DNA from: Rhodospirillum centenum SW
GTDB lineage: Bacteria; Pseudomonadota; Alphaproteobacteria; Azospirillales; Azospirillaceae
Reading direction: 5' to 3'
NCBI RefSeq assembly: GCF_000016185.1
Contig: NC_011420.2
Span: 3,449,001-3,513,000 of the forward strand
DNA length: 64,000 bases
The notes under the pieces were generated by a model. It saw only the letters and a program-made list of their open reading frames with translations. It was not told the DNA's origin and made no database searches. Of the stretch, positions 19,150 through 32,838 are shown in pieces (positions within the stretch are counted from its first letter, which is position 1; every line of letters starts with the position of its first letter). The position numbers and the translations under genes are program-made.

Positions 19150-19612
19150 CTGCGTCCTCCGCCCGCTGCCATATCCGCAGCCATGCTGTGGGCGCGCAGA
19201 AGGGGCCGCCGGAGCGTCCGTTCCTGCGCCGCTATACTGTTGTCGCGCCCTGTCCACTGTGCCATGACGCTATCGTTATCATGTGGAACCGAACTATTCA
19301 ATTTGGCTACCCAGCCAGGAAAGGGCGTCCCCTTGCGGAAGGAAGCGTTTTGTCACCGGCGATGCGCCCACGCAACTGCCGCGAAGACGCTTGAAATCCG
19401 GTGCGGGCTGGTCGAAAAGCTTCTGTCAACGGGGTGTTAATGGATCGGTCGGATGGTTTCGGGTCTTCCGGCCCGCCTGACCGGGGCCGGTCCGACGCTC
19501 CCAGGGGGTGTCCGAGTGACCAGGGTGCTCAAGTGATCCGGCAATCCAGAACGGGCGGAAACCCGCATGTCCGCTGTACAGGAGCGGGGCCGGACCTGCG
19601 GAGGATTTCTCC
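19150..19612. other. Intergenic region between divergent genes
   Basis: These 463 bases separate the unknown pair (-) from the EAL gene (+). The part around 19265-19310 is relatively AT-rich and probably holds promoters. A GGAGG at 19600-19604 serves the TTG start at 19613. Short open frames here have no family features. No RNA gene or repeat was recognised. Confidence 0.5.
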
Positions 19613-22366
19613 TTGACGCACGGAGCCGACGCATCGCCCGGACCGACTGCCCCCGGGGCCCTTCCGATGATCCAGCCCCACGGCTGGCTTCTTGTCCTTG
19701 ACCGCGACACCGGGCGCATTGTCCAGGTCAGCGCCAACATCGCCGAGCTGACCGGCCGGGCTGCGGCGGATTGCCTGGGGCTGACGGTGGCGGACCTGCT
19801 GGGGCCGCCGGTGGCCGACCCGCTGGCCCGCGCCATGCTCGGTGCCGGCGACTCGGTGGGGCCCTTCGACTGCCGCCTTCCTTGCGGCGACAGGCCGCGG
19901 GAACTGTGGGGGCTGGGGCACCGTCAGCCGACCGGCCTGCTGCTGGAACTGGTTCCGAACGAAGACCCGGCGAATACCGGTCCCCTCCTGGCCGGCCTCT
20001 GCGGTGCCGTCCGTACCTACCGCTCCAGCCCTGGCATCGACGCCCTGCTGCGTGCCGCGGTCGCGGATCTGCGCCGCACCATCGGTTACGAGCGGGTGCT
20101 GGCGATCCGTTTCGACCGCCAGGGCAACGCGCTGATGGTCGTGGAGGATTCCGCCGTTTCCGCCGGCAGCATGCTGGGCGAACGGGTGGCCGCGGCGCTC
20201 ATCCCGGCGGAGAGCCGGGCGCACTGGGAAACCACCCGCCTCTGTGCCGTTCCCGACGTGACGGAGGCGACGGTGCCGCTGGTGCCGGCACTGAACCCGT
20301 TGACCGGGGAGGCGCCGGACATGGCGCGGCTGACCCTGCGCCCCGGGTCGCCGGGCCTGTGTGCCTATGTGCAGGAGCGCGGCATCCGGGCCGTGCTGCT
20401 GGTGTCGCTGATGTCGGGCGGGCGGCTCTGGGGACTGCTGGCCGGCTTCGATCCGCAGCCCCGCCGGCTGTCCCCGTCGGTCTGCGCCCTGGCCGAAGCG
20501 CTGGGCGAGATCGCCGCGGCCCAGATCAGCGTGATGGAGGAGCGCGTCTCCGCCGGGGCGCGGCTGGCGGCCAGCCGGTCGATCGAACGGCTGGCGGCGG
20601 CCTTGCGCGCGAATCACGATCTGGCCGCTGCCGTGGAGGAGCGCCGCGACGACCTGCATGTCCTGTTCGCACCGGACGCCTGGGTCGCCTACATCGACGG
20701 CGAGATGCGCAGCGAGGGGACCCCGCCTTCTCCCGGCTGGCTGATGGAGATGCTGGAGCGCACCGACGTGGAGCGGCGCGACGGCGTCGTCGCCGCCTGC
20801 GGACCGGAGGCGCCCGGGGACTACCGCGCGGTCCTGCGGATCGAGGCAGCCCCCGATGCCTGGCTGCTGATCCTGCGCCGCTCGCCCGAGCCGTGGACCG
20901 CGGGCGATCTGGATTCAGCCCAGGAACTGCACCGCCTGATGGTGGAGCGCCACGCCGAACTGTACCGCGTGCGGACGGAGATGCGGCTGCACCGGCTGGC
21001 CTTCTACGACCCGGTGACGGAACTGCCCAACCGCAGTTTCCTGTTGCAGGACCTGCAACGCGCCCTGGCCGTGGGCGAGGATCCGGCCCTGCTGATCATC
21101 AGCCTGGACCGCTACAAGACCCTGGCCGGCAGCCTGGGCTTCACCGCCGCCGACCGGCTGGTCGCCGCTGTCGCGCGCCGGCTGGAGGGCTGCCTGGGGC
21201 CGGGCGACAAGCTGGCGCGGGTGGACGGCGGCGAGTTCGCCGTGCTGGTTCCCGCCACCCGCGGAGCGGAAGGGACGGGTCTCATCAGCCATGCCGTCCG
21301 CGAGGCGCTGCGCAACCCGGTGGAGGTCGAGGGGCGGGAGGTGTTCGTCACCGCCAGCCTGGGCGTCGTCTCCTCCGCGCAGGCGCACGGCCTGCCCATG
21401 GAGGTGCTGCGCAACGCCGAGATCGCGGCGCTGGAGGCGGAAAGCTCCGGCGGCGGCACCCGCTCCTTCGAGGCGGCCATGCGTGCCCGCCTGACGGAAC
21501 GCTACGACCTGTACGACCGGCTGCGCCGCGCCGTCTATTTCAGCGGCGGCATCCGCACCGCCTATCAGCCCATCGTCGATCTGGCGGACGGCCGCCTGCT
21601 GGGGTTCGAGGTGCTGGCCCGCTGGCAGGACCCCGACCGCGGCGAAATCTCCCCCAGCGAGTTCATCCCGATCGCGGAGGAGACGGGCCTGATCGTCCCG
21701 CTGGGCAACCAGATCCTGATGCAGGGCTGCCGGCAGGTCGGGCGCTGGAACAAGCTGCGGCCGGACGCTCCGCTCTATGTCTCGGTCAATCTCTCCCCCT
21801 ATCAGATGGACCCTGGCCGGATCGATCTGGCCCGCTGGGTCCGCGGCGTGCTGGAGCTGACCGGCGCCGACCCCTCCTGGGTCAAGCTGGAGATCACCGA
21901 GAGCGGCCTGATCGCCAATGCCAGCAATGCCGTGGAGGTGCTGCACCGGCTGCGGGACCTGGGCGTCGGGCTCGCCATCGACGATTTCGGCACCGGCTAT
22001 TCATCGCTCTCCTACCTGCAACGCCTGCCGGTGGAATCGATCAAGATCGACCGCAGCTTCATCGCCGGCATGGGCGAGTCCGTGCAGGGCACGGAGCTGG
22101 TGCGCACCATCGTCCAGCTTGCCCGCATCCTGGGCTTCAGCGTCGTGGCGGAGGGGATCGAGACTCCCGACCAGCTCGAACAGGTGCGAGCCCTGGGCTG
22201 CGGCCGCGGCCAGGGCTTCCATTTCGCCAGGCCGCTGACGCCCGGGGAGGCCGAGGTGCTGGTGCAGGGGGCCGCTCCCTGGATCGGCCCCCTGGACACG
22301 GCGTCCGTCGCCGCTGCCTGTGCGGAGACCTCCGGTCTGGCCGGCGGCCGTCTGGCCCGGGCCTGA
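19613..22366 (+). CDS. Phytochrome-like GGDEF/EAL protein, probably bilin-less
   Basis: The order is PAS (about 15-110, with the bacteriophytochrome signature IQPHG), GAF (about 125-310), a PHY-like region (about 320-450), GGDEF (about 470-620) and EAL (about 640-895). The N-terminal arm has no cysteine before IQPHG to hold biliverdin. In the GAF domain the usual SPxHCxYL motif reads SPGLCAYV, so the chromophore-contacting His is Leu. The GGDEF site reads DGGEF, which should not make cyclic-di-GMP. The EAL domain looks intact: [36 protein letters not shown]. Probably a cytoplasmic cyclic-di-GMP phosphodiesterase with a repurposed sensor. TTG start with GGAGG 8 bases upstream. Confidence 0.92.
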   Translation: MTHGADASPGPTAPGALPMIQPHGWLLVLDRDTGRIVQVSANIAELTGRAAADCLGLTVADLLGPPVADPLARAMLGAGDSVGPFDCRLPCGDRPRELWGLGHRQPTGLLLELVPNEDPANTGPLLAGLCGAVRTYRSSPGIDALLRAAVADLRRTIGYERVLAIRFDRQGNALMVVEDSAVSAGSMLGERVAAALIPAESRAHWETTRLCAVPDVTEATVPLVPALNPLTGEAPDMARLTLRPGSPGLCAYVQERGIRAVLLVSLMSGGRLWGLLAGFDPQPRRLSPSVCALAEALGEIAAAQISVMEERVSAGARLAASRSIERLAAALRANHDLAAAVEERRDDLHVLFAPDAWVAYIDGEMRSEGTPPSPGWLMEMLERTDVERRDGVVAACGPEAPGDYRAVLRIEAAPDAWLLILRRSPEPWTAGDLDSAQELHRLMVERHAELYRVRTEMRLHRLAFYDPVTELPNRSFLLQDLQRALAVGEDPALLIISLDRYKTLAGSLGFTAADRLVAAVARRLEGCLGPGDKLARVDGGEFAVLVPATRGAEGTGLISHAVREALRNPVEVEGREVFVTASLGVVSSAQAHGLPMEVLRNAEIAALEAESSGGGTRSFEAAMRARLTERYDLYDRLRRAVYFSGGIRTAYQPIVDLADGRLLGFEVLARWQDPDRGEISPSEFIPIAEETGLIVPLGNQILMQGCRQVGRWNKLRPDAPLYVSVNLSPYQMDPGRIDLARWVRGVLELTGADPSWVKLEITESGLIANASNAVEVLHRLRDLGVGLAIDDFGTGYSSLSYLQRLPVESIKIDRSFIAGMGESVQGTELVRTIVQLARILGFSVVAEGIETPDQLEQVRALGCGRGQGFHFARPLTPGEAEVLVQGAAPWIGPLDTASVAAACAETSGLAGGRLARA

Positions 22367-22439
22367 CCGGCGGGACGGTGGCGTCCGTGATCCTTCGGGG
22401 ACGTCCGCGCGCGCCGGCCCTGCCCTGCGCCCGGCGCGA

Positions 22440-22468
22440 TTGTTTCGGAGGCTTTTGCTTGCTATATC
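22440..22468 (+). promoter_or_regulatory. Sigma-70-like promoter for purC
   Basis: TTGTTT (22440-22445), a 17-base spacer and TATATC (22463-22468) form a plausible housekeeping promoter about 120 bases before purC. The pattern stands out in a GC-rich gap. The start of transcription is inferred near 22475. Confidence 0.45.
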
Positions 22469-22586
22469 CTGCCCCGATCGCACAGGGACCCGCGAGGCAG
22501 CCGCCCCGCGGGTCGTTGTTGCTTGTGGAACACCCCTTTCCAGCGCATCCCCGCCGCGGGGGCGCGCGAAGCTCGGACCGCGAACC

Positions 22587-23351
22587 ATGACCCGACGCCG
22601 GCGCATTTACGAGGGCAAGGCCAAGATTCTCTTCGAGGGCCCGGAACCCGGCACCCTGGTTCAGTACTTCAAGGACGACGCCACCGCCTTCAACGCGCAG
22701 AAGAAGGGCGTCATCACCGGCAAGGGCGTGCTGAACAACCGCATTTCCGAGTACCTGATGATGAAGCTGGGGGAGATCGGCATCCCCACCCACTTCGTCC
22801 GCCGCCTGAACATGCGCGAGCAGCTCATCCGCGAAGTCGAGATCATTCCCATCGAGGTGGTGGTCCGCAACGTTGCCGCCGGCTCGCTGACCAAGCGCTT
22901 CGGCATTCCCGAGGGCACGCAGCTCCCCCGCTCCATCGTCGAGTACTACTTCAAGAACGACGAGCTGGGCGATCCCATGGTCTCGGAGGAGCACATCACC
23001 GCCTTCGGCTGGGCGGCCCCGCAGGACCTGGACGACATGCTGGCGCTGGCGCTGCGCGTCAACGACTACCTCTCGGGTCTGTTCCTCGGCATCGGCCTGC
23101 GGCTGGTGGACTTCAAGGTGGAGTTCGGCCGGCTCTGGGAGAACGAGGAGATGCGGATCATCCTGGCCGACGAGATCAGCCCGGACAACTGCCGCCTCTG
23201 GGACGTCAAGACCAACGAGAAGCTGGACAAGGACCGCTTCCGCCAGGATCTCGGCAATGTCGCCGAGGCCTACCAGGAGGTGGCGAAGCGCCTGGGCATC
23301 ATGCCCGAGGCCGGACCCGGCGACATGAAGGCGCCCAAGCTGGTGCAGTGA
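22587..23351 (+). CDS. purC: SAICAR synthetase
   Basis: This 254-residue enzyme joins CAIR and aspartate with ATP in purine synthesis. It begins [18 protein letters not shown], where the YEGKAK phosphate loop is diagnostic. It continues with [35 protein letters not shown] and [14 protein letters not shown], all conserved in PurC. The length matches the short bacterial form. It is followed 84 bases later by purS, which makes a purine operon start; purQ and purL are not in the window. A sigma-70-like promoter lies at 22440-22468. Confidence 0.97.
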   Translation: MTRRRRIYEGKAKILFEGPEPGTLVQYFKDDATAFNAQKKGVITGKGVLNNRISEYLMMKLGEIGIPTHFVRRLNMREQLIREVEIIPIEVVVRNVAAGSLTKRFGIPEGTQLPRSIVEYYFKNDELGDPMVSEEHITAFGWAAPQDLDDMLALALRVNDYLSGLFLGIGLRLVDFKVEFGRLWENEEMRIILADEISPDNCRLWDVKTNEKLDKDRFRQDLGNVAEAYQEVAKRLGIMPEAGPGDMKAPKLVQ

Positions 23352-23435
23352 CGCGCCGGCCAGCAGCAACCCCCGCCGGCGGCCCCCCGGGCCGCCCGGC
23401 CGGTCTTCCCTCCCGCGATCCCGGATGAACACCCC

Positions 23436-23678
23436 ATGAAGGCCAAGGTCATCGTCACCCTGAAGAACGGCGTGCTGGACCCCCAGGGCAAGGCCATCGG
23501 CCACGCCCTGCATTCCCTCGGCTTCGAGGGCGTGGGCGAGGTGCGGCAGGGCAAGCTGATCGAGCTGGACCTGGCCGAGACCGACCGGGAGAAGGCCCGG
23601 GCCGCGGTCGAGGAGATGTGCCGCAAGCTGCTGGCCAACACGGTGATCGAGAACTACGCGATCGAGCTGGTCGGCTGA
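23436..23678 (+). CDS. purS: FGAM synthase subunit PurS
   Basis: This 80-residue subunit bridges PurL and PurQ in formylglycinamidine ribonucleotide synthase, channelling ammonia from glutamine. The sequence KAKVIVTLKNGVLDPQGKA, then LGFEGVGEVRQGKLIEL and CRKLLANTVIENY, is typical over its full length. It follows purC in the same direction. The usual partners purQ and purL do not follow here, because a SlyX-like gene and a terminator come next. Confidence 0.96.
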   Translation: MKAKVIVTLKNGVLDPQGKAIGHALHSLGFEGVGEVRQGKLIELDLAETDREKARAAVEEMCRKLLANTVIENYAIELVG

Positions 23679-23719
23679 CGGCGGCCCGTGCCGCCGCCCA
23701 GAGCAGGGAACCCCGATCC

Positions 23720-23965
23720 GTGGATACCCGAACCGGCGACACCCGAACCGGCGATGCCGAGGCGCTGGCCGCGCGCGTGACCGAACTGGAAATCCGGCTG
23801 ACCCACCAGGAACGCACCCTGGAGGAACTGTCGGACGTGGTGGCCGCCCAGGCCCGCACGATCGACACCCTGACGCGGCGCCTGCGCCTCGTGACCGAGC
23901 GCCTGCGCGACGCCGAATCCTGGCGCCCCAGCCCCCAGGACGAAAAGCCGCCCCCGCACTACTGA
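23720..23965 (+). CDS. slyX: SlyX-like coiled-coil protein
   Basis: This 81-residue protein has a central helix with heptad repeats (ALAARVTELEIRLTHQERTLEELSDVVAAQARTI in full), the SlyX family hallmark, and ends PPPHY as many SlyX proteins do. The GTG at 23720 is the only good start in frame downstream of purS. The codons for TRTGD are tandemly duplicated (15-base unit at 23726-23740 and 23741-23755). It is 41 bases after purS and before a strong terminator, so it is probably co-transcribed with the purine genes. Function of the family is poorly known. Confidence 0.82.
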   Translation: MDTRTGDTRTGDAEALAARVTELEIRLTHQERTLEELSDVVAAQARTIDTLTRRLRLVTERLRDAESWRPSPQDEKPPPHY

Positions 23966-24000
23966 GGGGGCGCGTCCCTTCTTACCGGCATGGCGAGGAA

Positions 24001-24030
24001 AAGGCCGGCGGGATCGCTCCCGCCGGCCTT
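24001..24030. terminator. Bidirectional terminator hairpin
   Basis: AAGGCCGGCGGG at 24001-24012 pairs with CCCGCCGGCCTT at 24019-24030 around the loop ATCGCT. It lies between convergent slyX (+) and aconitase (-), and is preceded by an A-run and followed by TT, so it can work in both directions. Confidence 0.8.
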
Positions 24031-24063
24031 CGCATGTCCGCTTCCGCAGGAACGGTTGCGCCC

Positions 24064-26772
<2,709 letters not shown>

Positions 26773-26778
26773 GGGGGA

Positions 26779-26785
26779 CTCCTCC
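26779..26785 (-). promoter_or_regulatory. Ribosome binding site that decides the acnA start
   Basis: GGAGGAG on the minus strand sits six bases before GTG 26772 and overlaps the alternative ATG at 26787. This spacing makes the GTG the likely start of aconitase. Confidence 0.7.
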
Positions 26786-26877
26786 ATCGGGTCGTCTGGT
26801 GTGCCACCTGGAACGGCGCTGGCGGCTTCCGGCTCCAGCGTCCGGAACGCGCACCCCCCAGGGATTCTCGCGGGCGT

Positions 26878-26906
26878 GATGTAGCGCGTTTTCCAGGTCG
26901 GATCAA
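26878..26906 (-). promoter_or_regulatory. Sigma-70-like promoter for acnA
   Basis: On the minus strand, TTGATC (26901-26906), a 17-base spacer and TACATC (26878-26883) form a plausible housekeeping promoter, with a leader of about 100 bases to the aconitase start. Confidence 0.45.
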
Positions 26907-27342
26907 ATGCGCCGGGGATAGCTTGACAGGCACATCCGGACCTCTCTGCGGCATGAACCGGCGGTGTTCCCGGGTGTCACGGCGGGCGACGGGACTTCCC
27001 TGCAGGATTGCCGATCCCCTAGGGGCTGCCCGTCCTGCGTGTCTTGCGGGGCTCCGGACAGGGCGTCAGGGCATCGCGGCCGCTGCCGTCGGGCGCATCC
27101 TCCAGACCCCGCCCGGCAGCTTGTCCGGGCGGCAGATATGGCGTTTTCTTTCGTGTCGGGACGGGTTCCGGCGCGGCCGATTGCGCGGATCTGCGGTCGT
27201 TCCGGAATCTTGTTCTTCTGGCCCGGTTGCGGTTGACACCGGCCAAAATTTAACAGAAAGGTCACCGGCCGAGCGGGTTGCGCGTCTTGCATGCCTCTTG
27301 TGTGAAAAGCTACGGCGCGCGCGGGCGGAGGATTCCGAAGAG

Positions 27343-28266
27343 ATGTTGTCCTATGCGGTCCGGCGTCTGCTGGAAGCGATCCCCACATTGCTGGTCATCG
27401 TCGCGCTGGCCTTCTTCCTGATGCACGCGGCGCCGGGCGGCCCGTTCGACGGCGAGCGCGTGCTGCCGCCGGAGATCGAGGCCAACCTGAAGGCGGCCTA
27501 CAATCTGGACAAGCCGATCTGGCAGCAGTTCCTGATCTATCTGGGCAACGCGCTGCAGGGCGATTTCGGGCCCAGCTTCACCTATAAGGACTTCACGGTC
27601 AGCGAGCTGATCGGGACCGGCTTCCCTGTCTCGCTGCGGCTGGGCCTGTCGGCCATCTTCCTGGCCGTCGCCATCGGCTGCACCCTGGGCGTGCTGGCCG
27701 CCATGCGGCAGAACTCCCGCACCGACTATGCGGTGATGGGCGTCGCCATGGCCGGCATCACCATCCCGAACTTCGTCATGGCGCCCTTGCTGACGCTGGT
27801 CTTCGGCATCTATCTGGGCTGGCTGCCGGTGGCCGGCTGGGGCGACGGGTCGATCCAGAACATGGTGCTGCCGGTGATCGCGCTGGCGCTGCCGCAGATC
27901 GCCATCATCAGCCGCCTGACCCGCGGCGGCATGATCGAGGTGCTGCGCTCCAACTTCGTGCGCACGGCGCACGCCAAGGGGCTGCCGGAGCGCCTCATCA
28001 TCTGGCGCCACACGCTGCGGGCGGCGCTGCTGCCCGTGGTCTCCTATCTCGGTCCGGCCATCGCCGGGCTGGTGACCGGCTCGGTCGTGATCGAGCAGAT
28101 CTTCCAGCTTCCCGGCATCGGCCGCTACTTCGTGCAGGGCGCCATCAACCGCGACTACACGCTGGTGATGGGCACGGTGATCACCTACGGCTCGCTGATC
28201 GTGCTGATGAACCTGATCGTGGATCTGGTCTACGGCCTGCTGGACCCCCGGGTCCGCTATGACTGA
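27343..28266 (+). CDS. oppB: Oligopeptide ABC transporter permease, OppB type
   Basis: This 307-residue inner-membrane permease begins MLSYAVRRLLEAIPTLLVIVAL, the typical first span, and then has APGGPFDGER, the conserved extracytoplasmic start of OppB. About six spans follow. The coupling segment is NFVRTAHAKGLPERLIIWRHTLRAALLP (EAA-like motif). It imports peptides together with OppC, OppD and OppF. No substrate-binding protein gene (oppA) precedes it in the window, so the binding protein must be encoded elsewhere. First gene of the opp operon. Confidence 0.95.
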   Translation: MLSYAVRRLLEAIPTLLVIVALAFFLMHAAPGGPFDGERVLPPEIEANLKAAYNLDKPIWQQFLIYLGNALQGDFGPSFTYKDFTVSELIGTGFPVSLRLGLSAIFLAVAIGCTLGVLAAMRQNSRTDYAVMGVAMAGITIPNFVMAPLLTLVFGIYLGWLPVAGWGDGSIQNMVLPVIALALPQIAIISRLTRGGMIEVLRSNFVRTAHAKGLPERLIIWRHTLRAALLPVVSYLGPAIAGLVTGSVVIEQIFQLPGIGRYFVQGAINRDYTLVMGTVITYGSLIVLMNLIVDLVYGLLDPRVRYD

Positions 28267-28382
28267 CGCGGGCGACCGGCCGCCGCCGGCGGCCGCCCCG
28301 GCGACGATCCCAGCCTTGATCCCGTCATGCCCGGCCCGGGCGGTGGCGGCAGAGTGACGGTAAGGGCGGAGTGACGGAAGCG

Positions 28383-29294
28383 ATGGCACAGTTCAGCATC
28401 CGGGGCGGGGGCTCCGACCTGATGGAGAAGGCGACGGCGGAGGTCCAGGGCCGGTCGCTCTGGGACGATGCGCGCCGGCGCCTGTTCGCCAACAAGATGG
28501 CGGTCGCCAGCATGGTGGTGCTGGCGCTGATCGCGCTGATGGCGATCTTCGCCGACGTGTTGAGCCCGCACGAGTACGACGCCGTCTACTGGGAGGCGAT
28601 CGGCATTCCCCCGACCTTCGAGAACAGCCACTGGTTCGGCACCGACGCCAACGGCCGCGACCTGTTCATCCGCACCCTCTACGGCGCGCGCGTCTCGCTC
28701 ATGGTCGGCATCGTCACCACCCTGGTGGCGCTGATCATCGGCGTCAGCTACGGCGCCATCGCCGGCTATGTCGGCGGCCGGGTGGACAACATCATGATGC
28801 GCATCGTGGACGTGCTCTACTCGATGCCGCTGATGTTCTTCGTCATCATCCTGGTGGTGGTGTTCGGCCGCAACATCCTGCTGGTCTTCGCCGCCATCGG
28901 CTGCGTCGAGTGGCTGACCATGGCGCGCATCGTGCGCGGCCAGACCCTGTCGGTGAAGCGCAAGGAGTACATCGAGGCGGCCCGCGCCGCCGGCGTCTCC
29001 AACGCCTCCATCATCCGGCGCCACATCATCCCCAACGTGATCGGCCCGGTCATCGTGTTCATGACCCTGCTGGTGCCGGTCGTGATCCTGGTCGAAAGCT
29101 TCCTCAGCTTCCTGGGCCTGGGCGTGCAGGAGCCGATGACGAGCTGGGGCGTGCTGATCTCCGAAGGGGCGGCGCAGATGGAGAACGCCCCCTGGATGCT
29201 GGTCTTCCCGGCGGTGTTCCTGGCTGTGACCCTCTTCTGCTTCAACTTCATCGGCGACGGGCTGCGCGACGCCCTCGACCCGAAAGACCGCTGA
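28383..29294 (+). CDS. oppC: Oligopeptide ABC transporter permease, OppC type
   Basis: This 303-residue permease pairs with OppB. The N-terminal cytoplasmic part is followed by a span [19 protein letters not shown], a periplasmic loop with [21 protein letters not shown] (diagnostic of OppC/DppC) and further spans. The EAA motif is [20 protein letters not shown], and the C terminus has [11 protein letters not shown]. The ATG at 28383 is chosen; the GTG at 28371 is an alternative with no properly spaced ribosome site. It lies 116 bases after oppB and 16 bases before oppD. Confidence 0.95.
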   Translation: MAQFSIRGGGSDLMEKATAEVQGRSLWDDARRRLFANKMAVASMVVLALIALMAIFADVLSPHEYDAVYWEAIGIPPTFENSHWFGTDANGRDLFIRTLYGARVSLMVGIVTTLVALIIGVSYGAIAGYVGGRVDNIMMRIVDVLYSMPLMFFVIILVVVFGRNILLVFAAIGCVEWLTMARIVRGQTLSVKRKEYIEAARAAGVSNASIIRRHIIPNVIGPVIVFMTLLVPVVILVESFLSFLGLGVQEPMTSWGVLISEGAAQMENAPWMLVFPAVFLAVTLFCFNFIGDGLRDALDPKDR

Positions 29295-29310
29295 CCGGGG
29301 ATCGCCAGCC

Positions 29311-30351
<1,041 letters not shown>

Positions 30352-30356
30352 TCCCG

Positions 30357-31082
30357 ATGGACTTCGCGCCCAGGGTGCCTTGGCCACCGGATTTTCCGGA
30401 CGTCTTCGTGCATACGACCGTCAAGCTCCGGGACGGGCACCCCGATTATGCCGCCGCGAAGTCGGGCCGTGCGGATGCCGCCTTGCGGCTGGCCGCGGAC
30501 ATCATGGACGGGGCCGTGATCCGGGAACTGGGGGCGTTCTGTTCGGAAGACGCGCGCCTTCTGCCCGTATCGGCGAAGGAATCGACGGGCTTCAACGGCA
30601 TCCCGGATGCCATGGCGGCGATCCTGTCGCGGACGCTCGGCATTCCGGCGGACCGGGATCAGGTGGTGCAGACCAACGTGGTTTCCCACACCCGTGCCGA
30701 CGGCTGGCATCGCCTGAGCTCCCCGGCGACCTTCGACGGTGCGGTGCAGCCCGATTGTGCCTATATTCTCGTCGACGACCATGTCGGCCTGGGCGGGACG
30801 CTGGCGAATCTCCGTGGGTATGTCGAGACGCGGGGCGGCCGTGTGGTCGCGGCCACGACGCTGACCAAGAGCCGCGACAGTGACAGGCTGGCCCTGCGGC
30901 GGGAAACCCACGACGCGTTGCACGCACGATTTGGAGGCGACCTTGACGACTTCTGGCGCGAGATCTTCGGCCACGGACTCGACTGCCTCACCGAACCGGA
31001 AGCGGGCTATCTCCTCCGGAGCGACGGCCTTGACCGAATCCGAGATCGTCTGGCTCCGGGCGAGGAAGCGGGAAGTGCATGA
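30357..31082 (+). CDS. Phosphoribosyltransferase-fold protein inserted in the opp operon
   Basis: This 241-residue protein has a type I phosphoribosyltransferase core. The PRPP loop is [18 protein letters not shown] (about 137-154), where two acidic residues and a glycine-rich turn bind [17 protein letters not shown] follows as the next strand. The N-terminal part ([21 protein letters not shown]) and the C-terminal part are not recognised. Substrate unknown; it is not a known purine or pyrimidine salvage enzyme. It starts 5 bases after oppD. Codons with A or T in the third position are clearly more frequent than in oppD and oppF, suggesting later arrival. The last 53 bases overlap a tiny HTH-like gene. 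Confidence 0.75.
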   Translation: MDFAPRVPWPPDFPDVFVHTTVKLRDGHPDYAAAKSGRADAALRLAADIMDGAVIRELGAFCSEDARLLPVSAKESTGFNGIPDAMAAILSRTLGIPADRDQVVQTNVVSHTRADGWHRLSSPATFDGAVQPDCAYILVDDHVGLGGTLANLRGYVETRGGRVVAATTLTKSRDSDRLALRRETHDALHARFGGDLDDFWREIFGHGLDCLTEPEAGYLLRSDGLDRIRDRLAPGEEAGSA

Positions 31083-31173
31083 CGTCGCCGCGGCGTTCCC
31101 TCTGAGCCACGGTCGCATCGCGGATGTGGCTGTGTCCGGCCGGACAGGCTCCGGGTCCGGAGCCGACGAATAG
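31030..31173 (+). CDS. Tiny HTH-like protein overlapping the phosphoribosyltransferase
   Basis: This 47-residue frame starts with TTG at 31030, eight bases after GGAG (31018-31021). It reads [18 protein letters not shown], then [15 protein letters not shown]. This looks like the small helix-turn-helix unit of resolvase-type or sigma-like short proteins (helix, turn, recognition helix starting SHGRI). It overlaps the end of the phosphoribosyltransferase gene by 53 bases in another frame, so the two are probably translated together. DNA binding is inferred from the pattern only. The C-terminal tail is Gly/Ser-rich. Confidence 0.5.
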   Translation: MTESEIVWLRARKREVHDVAAAFPLSHGRIADVAVSGRTGSGSGADE

Positions 31174-31218
31174 TCCCTGTCAATCTCTTCTGCATCTGGA
31201 ACAGTGGTGCCCGCCCCC

Positions 31219-32217
31219 ATGACCGATCTCCTCACCGTCCAGGACCTGAAGGTCCATTTCCCCATCCGCACCGGCGGTCTGGTGATCGGCAGGTACACGC
31301 CGCTGAAGGCCGTGGACGGGGTCAGCTTCAGCCTGAAGGCGGGCGAGACGCTGGGCATCGTGGGCGAGTCCGGCTGCGGCAAGTCCACGCTGGGCCGCGG
31401 CATCCTCAAGCTGATCCCGCCCACGGCGGGCCGCGTCGTCTGGCTGGGCACCGACCTGGCCGGGCTTGAGGGGGAGGCGCTGCGCGCCAAGCGGGCAGAG
31501 ATGCAGATCGTCTTCCAGGACCCGCTGGCCAGCCTGAACCCGCGCATGACCATCGGCGACATCATCGCCGAGCCGCTGACCGTGTTCCAGCCCCGCCTCT
31601 CCGCCGCCGAGCGGAAGGATCTGGTCAAGGACATGATGGCGAAGGTCGGCCTGCTGCCGCAGATGATCAACCGCTACCCGCACGAATTCTCGGGCGGGCA
31701 GTGCCAGCGCATCGGCATCGCCCGCGCCATGATCCTGCGCCCGAAGATGGTGGTCTGCGACGAGCCTGTGTCGGCGCTGGACGTCTCGATCCAGGCGCAG
31801 ATCATCAACCTGCTGATGGATTTGCAGGAGGAGATGGGGCTGTCGCTGCTGTTCATCAGCCACGACCTCTCCATCGTCCGCCATGTCAGCCACCGGGTGA
31901 TGGTGCTCTATCTCGGCAAGGTGATGGAGATCGCGGACCGCGACGCCATCTATGCCGAGCCGCTGCACCCCTACACCCAGGCGCTGATCTCCGCCGTGCC
32001 GATCCCGGACCCGGACCTGGAGAAGTCCAAGCAGCGCATCGTCCTGGGCGGCGACCTGCCCAGCCCGATGAACCCGCCGTCCGGCTGCGTCTTCCGCACC
32101 CGCTGCCCGCGGGCGACGGAAATCTGCGCGCAGGAGGTGCCGGTGCTGGAGCCGAAGCGGCCGGGCCATCAGGCCGCCTGCCACCACTGGGGCCCGCCGG
32201 AGCAGGCCCTCCTCTAG
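31219..32217 (+). CDS. oppF: Oligopeptide ABC transporter ATPase, OppF type
   Basis: This 332-residue ATPase shows Walker [14 protein letters not shown], the Q-loop [14 protein letters not shown], the signature [15 protein letters not shown], Walker [13 protein letters not shown] and the H-loop FISHDLS. The C-terminal extension has [15 protein letters not shown], typical of OppF/DppF. The ATG at 31219 is used because the ABC domain starts at once after it; GTG codons at 31204 and 31207 are alternatives. It completes the oppBCD set after the two inserted genes. Confidence 0.95.
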   Translation: MTDLLTVQDLKVHFPIRTGGLVIGRYTPLKAVDGVSFSLKAGETLGIVGESGCGKSTLGRGILKLIPPTAGRVVWLGTDLAGLEGEALRAKRAEMQIVFQDPLASLNPRMTIGDIIAEPLTVFQPRLSAAERKDLVKDMMAKVGLLPQMINRYPHEFSGGQCQRIGIARAMILRPKMVVCDEPVSALDVSIQAQIINLLMDLQEEMGLSLLFISHDLSIVRHVSHRVMVLYLGKVMEIADRDAIYAEPLHPYTQALISAVPIPDPDLEKSKQRIVLGGDLPSPMNPPSGCVFRTRCPRATEICAQEVPVLEPKRPGHQAACHHWGPPEQALL

Positions 32218-32348
32218 AGCCTCCGGAACGGCTTCCGCACCGCGTCCATCCACAAGCGTGGTGGGGGCCGGGGACAAGGCGGGGACGTTGACAGGGCCTT
32301 AAGACTTGGGGCGCAGGGTCGGAGCCGTCTTCGACGGAGGTCCGAGCC

Positions 32349-32738
32349 TTGTTCTTCCAGCTTCCCGGCGCCACCCGGGTCGAGGTGGCATCCCTGTTCG
32401 CCGTCATCGCCGCACCGGCCCTGGCCGGCTTCGGCGTCGCCGCCACGCTGCTGCTGCTGTCGCCGGAGGTGATGGCGGACAAGCCCTGGCCGGTCTTCGC
32501 GCTCAACATCGTCAAGCTCTGCTATCTTGGCACGGCGGCGGCCCAGCTCGGCCGCTGGATCGCCGAACACACCGACGGCGGCCCGGGGAACCCGGGCTGG
32601 TGGCGCGGCGATCATGACGACCTGCCGGGGACGCCGGCCCGCGCCGATGCGACCGCCGCCTGGGCGCCGTTCCCCAATGCGCTGGACGCCAGCCTGCTGG
32701 CCGTGGCCCTGACGACCCTGGCGCACCGGCTGGGGTAG
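32349..32738 (+). CDS. Small membrane protein of unknown function
   Basis: This 129-residue protein was not recognised. It has two hydrophobic segments (LFAVIAAPALAGFGVAATLLLL near 16-37 and WPVFALNIVKLCYLGTAA near 47-65), a hydrophilic middle with GNPGWWRGDHDDLPGTPA, and a short hydrophobic C-terminal helix (LDASLLAVALTTLAHRLG). The TTG at 32349 has GGAGG eight bases upstream (32336-32340), which decides the start. It lies alone between the opp operon and the TerC gene. Confidence 0.62.
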   Translation: MFFQLPGATRVEVASLFAVIAAPALAGFGVAATLLLLSPEVMADKPWPVFALNIVKLCYLGTAAAQLGRWIAEHTDGGPGNPGWWRGDHDDLPGTPARADATAAWAPFPNALDASLLAVALTTLAHRLG

Positions 32739-32838
32739 GCTCTGGCGCAGACGCATCCGGGGAGCGGCCGCGGCCGGGCTTGACGCTCCGGTCCCGGTTC
32801 CTACCTAAGAGGCGGTCCGGGCCCCTCTGGCAGTCGAG

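Larger units (their letters stand above)
26773..27342. other. Intergenic region between acnA and the opp operon
   Basis: These 570 bases separate divergent acnA (-) and oppB (+). Besides the acnA promoter, perfect TTGACA hexamers on the plus strand occur at 26933-26938 and 27233-27238. The second leads into an AT-rich stretch (27245-27258) about 100 bases before oppB and is the best guess for the opp promoter, although no good -10 lies at 17 bases. No gene or RNA was recognised. Confidence 0.45.

Noticed and set aside
19150-19612. Small proteins in the gap before the EAL gene
   Set aside because: Open frames of up to 70 to 100 residues lack ribosome sites and any family-like segment.
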